Below, in pieces: positions 8,835 to 15,968 of a stretch of 64,000 nt of DNA. How positions within the stretch are numbered: the first letter of the stretch is position 1; every line of letters begins with the position of its first letter. The stretch lies in NCBI RefSeq assembly GCF_002213425.1, contig NZ_NJGV01000027.1:26450-90449 (forward strand), written 5' to 3'. Origin of the DNA: Herbaspirillum aquaticum. GTDB lineage: Bacteria; Pseudomonadota; Gammaproteobacteria; Burkholderiales; Burkholderiaceae_D. The translations under genes and the position numbers were made by a program. The notes beneath the pieces are model-generated. The model searched no databases. It saw nothing but the letters and a program-made list of their open reading frames with translations, and was not told the DNA's origin.

Positions 8835-9239
8835 TTACAGCGAGGGTGCCTGGGTGTTGCTGATGGCGCTGCCGTCGCGGCGGGCTTGTTGCAGTTCCTG
8901 CTGCACTTGGGCGCGGGTCAGGGTCGAGTGGAAGGTCTTGTCCACGGGATACTGTTCGCTCACCAGCAGTTCGCCATTGGCGCGGGCTTCCTTCAATTCG
9001 GCACGCACGTCGGCGCGGGTCTTGGTGGAGACGAAAGGCTTGTCGGCCGGATACTGGTCGGTGACCAGGACTTCGCCGTTGGCGCGGGCCTGTTGCAGGT
9101 CGGCGATCACTTCGGCGCGGGTCTTGGTCGAGACGATACGGGTTTCGGCGGGATACGGTGCTTCGGCCATGGCGGCGCCAACGGCGGAGGTGAGCAGCAG
9201 ACCGGCAAACAGGTTCTTCGCAATATTCTTGGTGTTCAT
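8835..9239 (-). CDS. DUF4148-family small secreted protein, copy 3 (three repeats)
   Basis: A 134-residue member of the trio. The signal peptide matches the other copies; the mature part has three rather than two repeats, each beginning with a Pro-rich spacer (QYPADKPF, QYPVDKTF) and continuing as (S)TKTRAxVxxELxxARANG. The third unit is the most divergent (TRAQVQQELQQARRDG). Repeat gain or loss inside one gene and whole-gene duplication both seem to have acted here. Predicted periplasmic; no enzymatic motif is visible. Confidence 0.88.
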   Translation of the reverse strand: MNTKNIAKNLFAGLLLTSAVGAAMAEAPYPAETRIVSTKTRAEVIADLQQARANGEVLVTDQYPADKPFVSTKTRADVRAELKEARANGELLVSEQYPVDKTFHSTLTRAQVQQELQQARRDGSAISNTQAPSL

Positions 9240-9367
9240 GATCGTTCCTTTGTGAGTAAGAGGATGAGCACTTCAACCTGTGACTACCCTTGTGGTTCAG
9301 TCGTTGTGTGCTGTCATCGTGGAACCAAGTTTAGGGATTCAAGCCGTCCGGAAAAAGCGGACAAAGC

Positions 9368-9382
9368 GGAATACATCATTCC
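9368..9382. promoter_or_regulatory. Dyad upstream of DUF4148 copy 3
   Basis: GGAAT-ACATC-ATTCC, 129 bp before the start codon; the central CATC is shared with the copy 2 site. Confidence 0.55.
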
Positions 9383-10036
9383 AGATATGCGAACAATCAG
9401 TTTTTTCGAGGCTGTATCGGGGATTTTGTCTTGCAGCTGCACATGGCGTTCTGACAATAAATTGCATATCGACCAACCGAAGGGAATAGATAACTTATTG
9501 ATTTATATGGGATAAGTCCCGAAAGCACTCATATCGGCCCGATTGAAACCATTTCCAGTATTGCGCTGCCACATAGATTTTTCTATCGAGGGGATAGTGA
9601 ACGCCAATGACTTGTTCAAGAAATTTGAGCAAGTTTTTCAGGCAGATGAGGAGCCAACGCGCAGCCCGGCGTGCAGGCCTTTTCACCCTTGTTCATTCGG
9701 GGCTGATGATGAAAAACGGCAGTCCCGGGGCGTTTGCCGGGCTGGCAGTTCCCGCTTGTTACGAATGCTTGCATCGCTCACCGACGCTTGCACTTTCGCC
9801 CGAACCTTGCGGCGCAGGGCGTGCTCAGAGCTTCACGCATGACGCAAATGGAGCTGTGCGGTGGTACGCGAAACCGCTCATCAATTTGCGGTATCGGGGA
9901 AGCTGAGAATCAGGCCTTGTCCGACATAGCGCAACAGCAAGCTTGCCTATAGTGATGGACATGGGTCAACGATCCAGCGCCCCGACCTTACTGAAAGCCT
10001 CGGGCTTTTTGATAAACACAACGCAAGGAGGTAAGC
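9383..10036. other. Gene-free interval with a possible short transcript end
   Basis: No open frame in this 650-bp stretch has recognisable protein features. The left part is AT-rich compared with its surroundings. CTTGTTCAA (9611-9619) and TTGAGCAAG (9625-9633) form a 9-bp stem with one G-U pair, followed by five T residues on the plus strand, which could be a weak terminator of a small RNA. The right end must hold the promoter of the gene at 10037. Confidence 0.35.
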
Positions 10037-10393
10037 ATGAAGACTCGTCACATCCTGATTTCGTCCCTGTTCATGGCCCTGGCCGGTAGCGCCATGGCCC
10101 AGAATGCACCGACCAGCGGCAACGTTGTTGGTGCGGCACCGGCCGCTCCCATGAGCGCGACTGCGACCACGCCTTCGGCAGTGCCGTCCAACGACCCGTT
10201 CGTCCAGAAGCGCCAGGCTGATGCCGACGCCAAGGCCGAGTACAAGGCACAGAAGAAGGCTGCGAAGCAAGAATACAAGGCCGACAAGAAGGCTGCCAAG
10301 GCGCAGCTGAAGCAGGAAAAGAAGGACTCCACTGCCCAGCGCAATGAAGCCCTGGCCGCATCCCCGGCCCCCCCGACTGACAAGACTCCCTGA
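10037..10393 (+). CDS. Small secreted lysine/alanine-rich protein, function unknown
   Basis: A 118-residue protein with a clear signal peptide (MKTRHILISSLFMALAGSAM, cleavage after AMA near residue 21). Residues 22-52 are a low-complexity Ala/Thr/Pro/Ser segment. Residues 55-95 are a very basic helical stretch in which KxEYKAxKKAAKxEYKADKK repeats, and the tail is Ala/Pro-rich. An ideal ribosome site (AAGGAGG) precedes the ATG and a strong terminator follows, so it is a real monocistronic gene. The basic helix could bind an acidic polymer such as nucleic acid, LPS or peptidoglycan; that is only inference. Confidence 0.85.
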   Translation: MKTRHILISSLFMALAGSAMAQNAPTSGNVVGAAPAAPMSATATTPSAVPSNDPFVQKRQADADAKAEYKAQKKAAKQEYKADKKAAKAQLKQEKKDSTAQRNEALAASPAPPTDKTP

Positions 10394-10418
10394 TTTGACC
10401 ATCTGAGGTCTTGAGGAT

Positions 10419-10447
10419 TATCCCCGGCTGCGGCCGGGGATTTTTTT
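10419..10447 (+). terminator. Rho-independent terminator after the lysine-rich protein gene
   Basis: ATCCCCGGC and GCCGGGGAT form a GC-rich stem with a short loop, followed by seven T residues (10441-10447). It lies about 25 bp after the stop at 10393. Confidence 0.9.
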
Positions 10448-10458
10448 GTCCGCGCGTC

Positions 10459-11406
10459 TCAGCTGCGGCGCTTGCGCGTGTGGCCGACCGACACCTCCGG
10501 CTCGGCCGCGATGCGGGCGGGCAGGGTTTCCATCAACCAGTCGATGAAGACCCGCAGGCGCTGGCTCACATGCCGGTTCTGCGGATAGACCACATGGAAA
10601 GGATAAGCCGGTGGTCGCCAGGCTCGCAGGATCTCCACCAGCGCCCCGCTCTCCAGCGCCGCACGTGCGGCATAACCGAAGGTCTGCACGATCCCCAGCC
10701 CGGCCACGGCTGCGGCCAGGTGGGCGTTGCTCTCATTGACGCCCACGCGGTGTTCCACCTTGATCTCCAGTTTTTCCGCGCCGCGCTCGAAGCGGAAGGG
10801 AAACGCGCGCCCGTTCTGCGGCGACAGGTAGCTCACCAGCCGGTGGCCGTTCTTCAATTCCTCCGGGTAGGCAGGTGTGCCGAACTGCTTCAGGTAAGCC
10901 GGCGCGGCACAGGTCAACAGCGCGGCATCGCCGATGTGGCGCGCCACCAGCGAGGAACTGTCCGGCGCACCGCCACGGATGACGCAGTCGATGTTGTCGC
11001 TGATGAGATCGGCGGAGCGGTCCGACACGCCCAGGTCGATGCGGATATCCGGATAGCGTGCCGTGAAGCCGGGCAGCGCCGGGACCAGCACGTCACGCGC
11101 AGTGGAGCCGCCCACGTCAACGCGGAGGTGGCCGCGCGGCTTGCTGCGGGCGACGTTGAAGGATGTGTCGATATCCTCCAGGTCGCGCAGGATGCGGGTG
11201 GTCTTTTCGTAGTAGTCGCGGCCTTCCGGGGTGACGGTCACGCGGCGGGTGGTCCGCTGCAGCAGGCGCACCCCAAGGTGCGCCTCCAGCTCCTGCACCT
11301 GTTTGCTCAAGGTTGCATTGGGCATGTCCAGCGAATCAGCGGCGCGCGTGAAGCTGCCCGCCTCCACCACGCGCACGAAGCCACGAATGGCCATCAGTTG
11401 ATCCAT
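10459..11406 (-). CDS. LysR-family transcriptional regulator, divergent from SDR gene
   Basis: A 315-residue LysR protein. The HTH lies near residues 18-40 (FTRAADSLDMPNATLSKQVQ) and the effector domain starts with GHLRVDVGGS near residue 92. The C-terminus ends in a basic tail (GHTRKRRS). It belongs to the same broad subgroup as the truncated regulator at the left edge (shared FVRxVEAGS start and LLQRT). It is transcribed away from the short-chain dehydrogenase at 11616, with a dyad between them, so control of that enzyme is the likeliest role. Inducer unknown. Confidence 0.9.
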   Translation of the reverse strand: MDQLMAIRGFVRVVEAGSFTRAADSLDMPNATLSKQVQELEAHLGVRLLQRTTRRVTVTPEGRDYYEKTTRILRDLEDIDTSFNVARSKPRGHLRVDVGGSTARDVLVPALPGFTARYPDIRIDLGVSDRSADLISDNIDCVIRGGAPDSSSLVARHIGDAALLTCAAPAYLKQFGTPAYPEELKNGHRLVSYLSPQNGRAFPFRFERGAEKLEIKVEHRVGVNESNAHLAAAVAGLGIVQTFGYAARAALESGALVEILRAWRPPAYPFHVVYPQNRHVSQRLRVFIDWLMETLPARIAAEPEVSVGHTRKRRS

Positions 11407-11451
11407 GTTGCCCGGGTCCTTTCAGCTTGGCTGTGGGGAAAGAGTCGAATT

Positions 11452-11475
11452 GATTATCCACCGATGTAGATAGTC
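11452..11475. promoter_or_regulatory. Candidate LysR box between regulator and SDR
   Basis: GATTATC (11452-11458) and GATAGTC (11469-11475) are inverted with one mismatch and 10 bp between them, in the only intergenic space between the divergent genes. The size and spacing suit a LysR recognition dyad. Confidence 0.4.
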
Positions 11476-11615
11476 ATTTCGATTTTACACACTTTATCCA
11501 CAAGGCCCGCCTCGCTAAAGTGCAGCCATGCCTTCACCGCAAGACGGCCCGGCCGAAGCGGCACAGGCATCAACCCTCTTCCCAATGGCAGCAAACATTT
11601 TCAAGGAGCATCACC

Positions 11616-12365
11616 ATGAACAAGCAACTCGACGGCAAGATCGCACTCGTCACCGGCGGCACCACCGGCATCGGCCTGGCCACGGCCCAGGAACTGGCCG
11701 CCCAAGGGGCGCGCGTCTTCATCACCGGCCGCCGCCAGGCCGAACTCGATGCGGCCGTGGCCAGTATCGGCGCAGCTGCTACCGGCATCCGGGCCGACGC
11801 CTCGGTGCTGTCCGACCTCGACCAGGTCTATGCGCAAATCGCCCAAAGCGCCGGCAAGCTCGACATCCTCTTCGCCAATGCCGGCGGTGGCGACATGATG
11901 CCGCTGGGTGCGATTACCGAGGAGCACTTCGATCGTATCTTCGGTACCAATGTGCGCGGCGTGCTCTTTACCGTGCAGAAGGCCTTGCCATTGCTGGTCG
12001 ATGGCGCTTCGGTGGTGTTGACGGCGTCCACCGTATCGATCCAGGGCACCGCCAATTTCAGCGTCTACAGCGCCAGCAAGGCCGCCGTGCGCAACTTCGC
12101 CCGCTCCTGGGCGCTGGACCTGAAGGACCGTGGCATCCGCGTCAACGTCGTCAGCCCGGGTCCGGTACGTACGCCTGGCCTCGGTGGGCTGGTGCCCGAT
12201 GAAGCGCGCCAGGGCCTGTTCGATTTCCTCGCCGCACAGGTACCGCTGGGCCGCTTGGGTGAGCCGCAGGAAATCGGCAAGGCGGTGGCCTTCCTGGCGT
12301 CGGACGCAGCCAGCTTCGTCAATGGCATCGAGCTGTTCGTGGATGGCGGCATGGCACAGGTGTGA
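11616..12365 (+). CDS. Short-chain dehydrogenase/reductase (SDR)
   Basis: A 249-residue classical SDR. The nucleotide-binding motif TGGTTGIG is at residues 13-20, NAGG near 88-91, the catalytic serine near 138, and Y151-x3-K155 (YSASK) completes the triad. The C-terminal [16 protein letters not shown] is typical of the family. The basic residues after the first beta strand (GRRQAE) favour NADP(H). I start at 11616, where AAGGAG lies 8 nt upstream; the frame is open further back but lacks a ribosome site. It catalyses oxidation or reduction of an alcohol/ketone; the substrate cannot be named. Probably controlled by the divergent LysR regulator. Confidence 0.92.
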   Translation: MNKQLDGKIALVTGGTTGIGLATAQELAAQGARVFITGRRQAELDAAVASIGAAATGIRADASVLSDLDQVYAQIAQSAGKLDILFANAGGGDMMPLGAITEEHFDRIFGTNVRGVLFTVQKALPLLVDGASVVLTASTVSIQGTANFSVYSASKAAVRNFARSWALDLKDRGIRVNVVSPGPVRTPGLGGLVPDEARQGLFDFLAAQVPLGRLGEPQEIGKAVAFLASDAASFVNGIELFVDGGMAQV

Positions 12366-12380
12366 GGCCTTGAGACGAAA

Positions 12381-12409
12381 AAAATGCCGGCGATGTGCCG
12401 GCATTTTTT
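12381..12409. terminator. Bidirectional terminator between SDR and MFS genes
   Basis: AAAATGCCGGC and GCCGGCATTTT pair around a GATGT loop, with T runs on either strand. It serves the convergent genes ending at 12365 (+) and 12423 (-). Confidence 0.88.
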
Positions 12410-12422
12410 CTTGCGTCCTGCG

Positions 12423-13697
12423 TCAATTGCGCCCCTGCCGCCACAAGCACCGCGCCAGCCAGGCCGCCGTCGCCACCTGCAACAGCATGAAGGCCGCCAC
12501 CGCATTCCAGCCGGAATGTTCCCAGAACCAGCCGCCGGCTGAACCGAGGACGCTGCCGCCCAGGTAGTAGGACAGCAGGTAGAGCGAGGCCGCATGGCCG
12601 CGGCCACTGCTGGCCATGCGCCCGACCCAGCTGCTGGCGGCCGAATGGGTGGTGAAGAAGCCGATGGTCAGCAGCACGATGCCCGCGATCACCAGCGCCA
12701 GCGAGGAGGTGCAGGTCAGGAACAGTCCGGCGCACGAGGTGGCGATGCCGGCGGCCACCAGCGGTGCGCGTCCATAACGGTCGGCCAGCGAGCCGGCCCA
12801 TGAAGAAGACACGATGCCGAAGATGTAGGCGCTGAAGATCAGCCCGGTGAGCGTGGCCGAGAGCGAGAACGGCGGGCTCATCAAACGGAAGCCCGCATAG
12901 TTGTACGAGGTGGCGAAGATGCCCATGTTCAGCGCGGCGATGCCAAAGGTCAGCGGCAGGCGCGCATGGGCCAGATGGCGCCTCCACAGGGCCAGGTGAT
13001 CGCGCAGCTGCATCGTGCCGTTGCGCACGAAGTTGCGCGAGGCCGGCAGCATCATCACGAAGGCCACCGCCAGCGCGAGATCGAGCGCACCGATGGCCAG
13101 CATGGCGTGACGCCAGCCGATGTGCTCGGAAAGCGTACTCATCGCCACCCGCCCGACCATCCCGCCAAAGGCATTGCCGCCCACGTAGAGACCCATCGCA
13201 TAACCCAGTCCCTCGGCATCGATTTCCTCAGCGAGGTAGGCCATGGCCACCGCCGGCACGCCGCCCAGGGCCATGCCTTCGAGGGCACGGGCCACCAGGA
13301 TCATTTCCCAGTTCGGGGCCACGCCGGCCAGCAGGTTGCAGCAGGCGGCCGTGGCCAGCGAGGCGAACATCAGTTCCTTGCGGCCATAACGTTCCGAGAC
13401 CATGCCCGCCAACAGGATCGACACCGCCAGGAAACCGGTCGACAGCGACAGCGCCAGCGAAGCGCTGGCCGCTCCGATATGGAATTCACGGGCAAAGGCC
13501 GGCAGCAGCGGTTGTACGCAATACAGCAGCGAGAAGGTCGCGAATCCTGAGCAGAACAGTGCCAGCACGATGTTGCGATAGGCGGCCGAGCCGCGCACGG
13601 CCCCGCGCGGCAGGCTGGCTGCAGGTTTCCTGGCGGGAGCGGCGGCGCTGTGGCCGGCAGCGGCGCCGGCCTTGGGGGAATCCGAGAGGGATTGCAT
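12423..13697 (-). CDS. MFS transporter (YnfM-like)
   Basis: A 424-residue 12-helix major facilitator. The loop after helix 2 has SERYGRKEL and the equivalent in the second half is ADRYGRAPLV, the paired signatures of drug and metabolite exporters of the DHA/YnfM type. The first 35 residues are a cytoplasmic Ala/Pro-rich extension. It is divergent from the LysR gene at 13846 with a perfect dyad between them, so it is probably induced by the compound that regulator senses. Exported substrate unknown. Confidence 0.88.
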   Translation of the reverse strand: MQSLSDSPKAGAAAGHSAAAPARKPAASLPRGAVRGSAAYRNIVLALFCSGFATFSLLYCVQPLLPAFAREFHIGAASASLALSLSTGFLAVSILLAGMVSERYGRKELMFASLATAACCNLLAGVAPNWEMILVARALEGMALGGVPAVAMAYLAEEIDAEGLGYAMGLYVGGNAFGGMVGRVAMSTLSEHIGWRHAMLAIGALDLALAVAFVMMLPASRNFVRNGTMQLRDHLALWRRHLAHARLPLTFGIAALNMGIFATSYNYAGFRLMSPPFSLSATLTGLIFSAYIFGIVSSSWAGSLADRYGRAPLVAAGIATSCAGLFLTCTSSLALVIAGIVLLTIGFFTTHSAASSWVGRMASSGRGHAASLYLLSYYLGGSVLGSAGGWFWEHSGWNAVAAFMLLQVATAAWLARCLWRQGRN

Positions 13698-13771
13698 GGC
13701 AATGTGCGCACCGGGAAGGTGGACGGTGCACGGGGTGTGTTGTGGAGGAAGGCAGTCTGGAATAAATCCGC

Positions 13772-13787
13772 TATATTGTCCAATATA
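13772..13787. promoter_or_regulatory. Perfect palindrome between MFS and LysR genes
   Basis: TATATTG-TC-CAATATA is an exact 7-bp dyad 75 bp before the MFS start and 59 bp before the LysR start. It is a strong candidate LysR operator, and its A/T content could overlap a promoter. Confidence 0.55.
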
Positions 13788-13845
13788 TGGCAGACACCCT
13801 GCCCATCTATGAAACAGATATCACACGACCTGGCCTCTCATCATC

Positions 13846-14745
13846 ATGGAACTCCGACACCTTCGCTATTTCCTCGCCGTGGCCGAACAGCGCAGCTTCA
13901 CCCGCGCAGCCGAGAAGGTCGGCATCGGCCAGCCTCCCCTGTCGATGCAGATCAAGGACCTGGAAGCCGAGATCGGTGGCGCCCTGTTCCTGCGTACCTC
14001 GCACGGGGTCGAGTTGTCGGAGGTGGGCCGCGTTTTCCTGCCGCACGCGCAGAAGGCGGTCGACGACGCCGAGCAGGCGCTGCGCGCGGCCCAGCAGGCT
14101 GCCAGCGGTGAAGTGGGTTTGTTGCGGATGGGATTTACTTCATCGGCGGTGTTTCATCCGGTGGTGTCGCATGCCCTGCAGCAGTTTCGCGAGCGTCACC
14201 GCAAGCTGGAGATCTCCCTGAGCGAAGGCATCACCGAACAGTTGCTGGCCGATATCGCCGCCTCCCAGCTGGACGCGGCCTTCGTGCGCATCGTCACCAC
14301 GCCTTCGGCGGAGCTGGGCGTGGTCGAACTGCCGGCGGAAAAACTGAAGGTGGCGCTGCCGCGCTCGCACCCGCTGGCGCGGCGCAAGTCGCTGCACCTG
14401 CAGGACCTGGCCGGGGAGAATTTCATCATGGTCCCGCGCGGCAAGGGGTCGGCGCTCTATGACAATATCTTCAGCGCCTGCCAGGCCGCCGGCTTCGATC
14501 CGCAGGTGATCCAGCTGGCCCCGCAGCTGACCTCGGCCATCAACCTGGTCGCGGCCGGCCTGGGCATTTCCATCGTGCCCGAGGCGATTGAACAGGTGCA
14601 GCTGGCCCAGGTACGCTACATCGACATCCGCGAGCCGGCACCGCGCGCGCAACTGTCGCTGGCCTATCACCGGCAGTCGATCGCAGCCTCGCGCTTTGCG
14701 GCGCACTTGCAGCGTTCGCTCAAGCGCAGCGCGCCTGACAAGTGA
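13846..14745 (+). CDS. LysR-family transcriptional regulator (BenM/CatM-like)
   Basis: A 299-residue LysR protein whose N-terminus (MELRHLRYFLAVAEQRSFTR) and HTH (AAEKVGIGQPPLSMQIKDLE) are those of the BenM/CatM/CatR group, many of which sense aromatic acids. The effector domain begins at about residue 92 (GLLRMGFTSSA). It probably regulates the divergent MFS exporter through the palindrome at 13772-13787. The similarity to aromatic-responsive regulators is a subgroup impression, not proof of ligand. Confidence 0.9.
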   Translation: MELRHLRYFLAVAEQRSFTRAAEKVGIGQPPLSMQIKDLEAEIGGALFLRTSHGVELSEVGRVFLPHAQKAVDDAEQALRAAQQAASGEVGLLRMGFTSSAVFHPVVSHALQQFRERHRKLEISLSEGITEQLLADIAASQLDAAFVRIVTTPSAELGVVELPAEKLKVALPRSHPLARRKSLHLQDLAGENFIMVPRGKGSALYDNIFSACQAAGFDPQVIQLAPQLTSAINLVAAGLGISIVPEAIEQVQLAQVRYIDIREPAPRAQLSLAYHRQSIAASRFAAHLQRSLKRSAPDK

Positions 14746-14759
14746 ATGGAATACAAGCC

Positions 14760-15230
14760 TTAGTTGGACTTGAAACGCCCCAGGACCGAGTTGGCCTGCC
14801 GAAGGAAGGCGCGCGGATGCGCTTCCACCAGCAGTTCCAGCGCGGGCAGCATGCGCTCCAGGGCGATGGTCAGGGCAATGTCGCTGATCTCCTCGCCCCA
14901 CAGCACCTTCTGCACGAAGGCCGCCGGGCCGATCTCGGCGATCAGGCTCATGCTCATCTGGCGTTCCAGGGTATCGGTGCGCGGACCGAAGGTCTCGTCG
15001 AAGATGCGCAGGATGGCCTCTTCCAGCTCCACCCACTGCGCGCGCTGATCCGCTTCTGCTTCGGCTTCGTGGCGCTGCTTCTCCAAGAGTGCGGGATCGA
15101 TCGGCGCCGGCATCTGGCTGTTCTCAATGAGTGCGCTGGCTTCCCCGGCCATGCGGCTTAGTTGCTGCACGTGCAGCGTCAGTGCGCTGATCTCCGCGAG
15201 CAAGGTGCGCAGCGGCATCTGCTGCGGCAT
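14760..15230 (-). CDS. Conserved-looking hypothetical protein, helical
   Basis: About 156 residues from the ATG at 15230, which has GGAG 5 nt upstream; an in-frame ATG at 15266 would add 12 residues but has no ribosome site. There is no signal peptide or membrane segment. The N-terminal half is a predicted coiled coil (AEISALTLHVQQL to about residue 75, rich in Glu/Ala/Gln) and the C-terminal half is amphipathic helical. I do not recognise the family. It converges on the LysR gene, 14 bp away, and codon use is like that of its neighbours. Confidence 0.65.
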   Translation of the reverse strand: MPQQMPLRTLLAEISALTLHVQQLSRMAGEASALIENSQMPAPIDPALLEKQRHEAEAEADQRAQWVELEEAILRIFDETFGPRTDTLERQMSMSLIAEIGPAAFVQKVLWGEEISDIALTIALERMLPALELLVEAHPRAFLRQANSVLGRFKSN

Positions 15231-15571
15231 GTCTGCTCCGGCTGGCCCTGCTGGATGTGGAATCATCTTGTTGTTGTCACTCAGGCCACAGGCCCGGTCC
15301 CGTGCAAGCTGCTTGAATCGATCGCGCCAACCTGGCCACCCCCACGCGGCCCTGCTGGCTCCCAGTCATCCGGCCTGCGCAGCCGGTCATTCATTTCCAT
15401 GCGGAAACAAAAATAAGTATAGTGCGCTGCAAAAATTTACGCATGGAAATTTCAACGGAATTCGGCGAAGAAGCGACACCAATGCCGTGAATATTGCTTG
15501 AATGATAAAAGAAAATGACGGAGTTGCGTTTCTTTCATTATCTGTAATCCAACACTTTGATGCGGATTGCA

Positions 15572-15608
15572 CCGGTTCTGCTGCGGCATATCGCCGCAGC
15601 AGAACCGG
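15572..15608. other. Perfect 16-bp hairpin upstream of feoA
   Basis: The arms 15572-15587 and 15593-15608 are exact inverted repeats of 16 bp around a 5-nt loop (ATATC). It is GC-rich but no T-tract follows on either strand. It lies about 115 bp before feoA in an interval (15231-15722) with no other gene. It could end transcription through Rho, or act as an RNA element in the feo leader if the promoter is upstream. Confidence 0.6.
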
Positions 15609-15679
15609 CAAGCCCGCAGGATGCGGCTTGGCGGGCTGACCCGCGTCACCGTTCGTCAGGCGTTTCTCAGGGTGAAGCA

Positions 15680-15699
15680 ATATAATGAGAATCGTTCCT
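15680..15699. promoter_or_regulatory. Fur-box-like site upstream of feoA
   Basis: ATATAATGAGAATCGTTCCT resembles the 19-bp Fur consensus of GATAAT hexamers; the central ATGAGAATC half is the best match. It lies 24-43 bp before the feoA start, where binding of Fe-Fur would block transcription. This fits the well-known iron repression of feo operons. Confidence 0.6.
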
Positions 15700-15722
15700 G
15701 AATCCCGATCAGAAGAAAATCC

Positions 15723-15968
15723 ATGCGTCTTACTGAATTAGCCAAGGGGGTCGGCGCCATCGTCGACCAAGTGACCGACCTGCACGCCGCCGACGCGGTC
15801 GCCGCCCGCCTGCGCGATCTTGGCTTCGTGCGCGGTGAGCCGGTACGGGTGGTGGCCAGCGCCCCCTTTGGCGGTGACCCCATCGTGGTGCAGATTGGTT
15901 CGACGCGCTTTGCCCTGCGCCGCGCCGAAGCCGAGCGCGTCAGGCTCGCAGCGGGAGCCGCAGCATGA
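15723..15968 (+). CDS. feoA: FeoA, ferrous iron transport accessory protein
   Basis: An 81-residue SH3-fold protein (MRLTELAKGVGAIVDQ start; RLRDLGFVRGEPVRVV core; FALRRAEAERV end), the normal size for FeoA. It works with FeoB in uptake of Fe(II) across the inner membrane. It overlaps feoB by ATGA, so the two are translationally coupled. The Fur-like box just upstream suggests expression under iron limitation. Confidence 0.95.
   Translation: MRLTELAKGVGAIVDQVTDLHAADAVAARLRDLGFVRGEPVRVVASAPFGGDPIVVQIGSTRFALRRAEAERVRLAAGAAA

Noticed and set aside
7208..9239. Repeated sequence considered as a CRISPR array or insertion element
   Set aside because: The repeats are paralogous coding sequences with copied flanks; there is no regular short repeat-spacer pattern, transposase or terminal inverted repeat.
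9543..9952. Overlapping plus-strand frames of about 70-99 codons in the spacer before the lysine-rich protein
   Set aside because: No ribosome site, no conserved-looking segment, and several frames are open equally.
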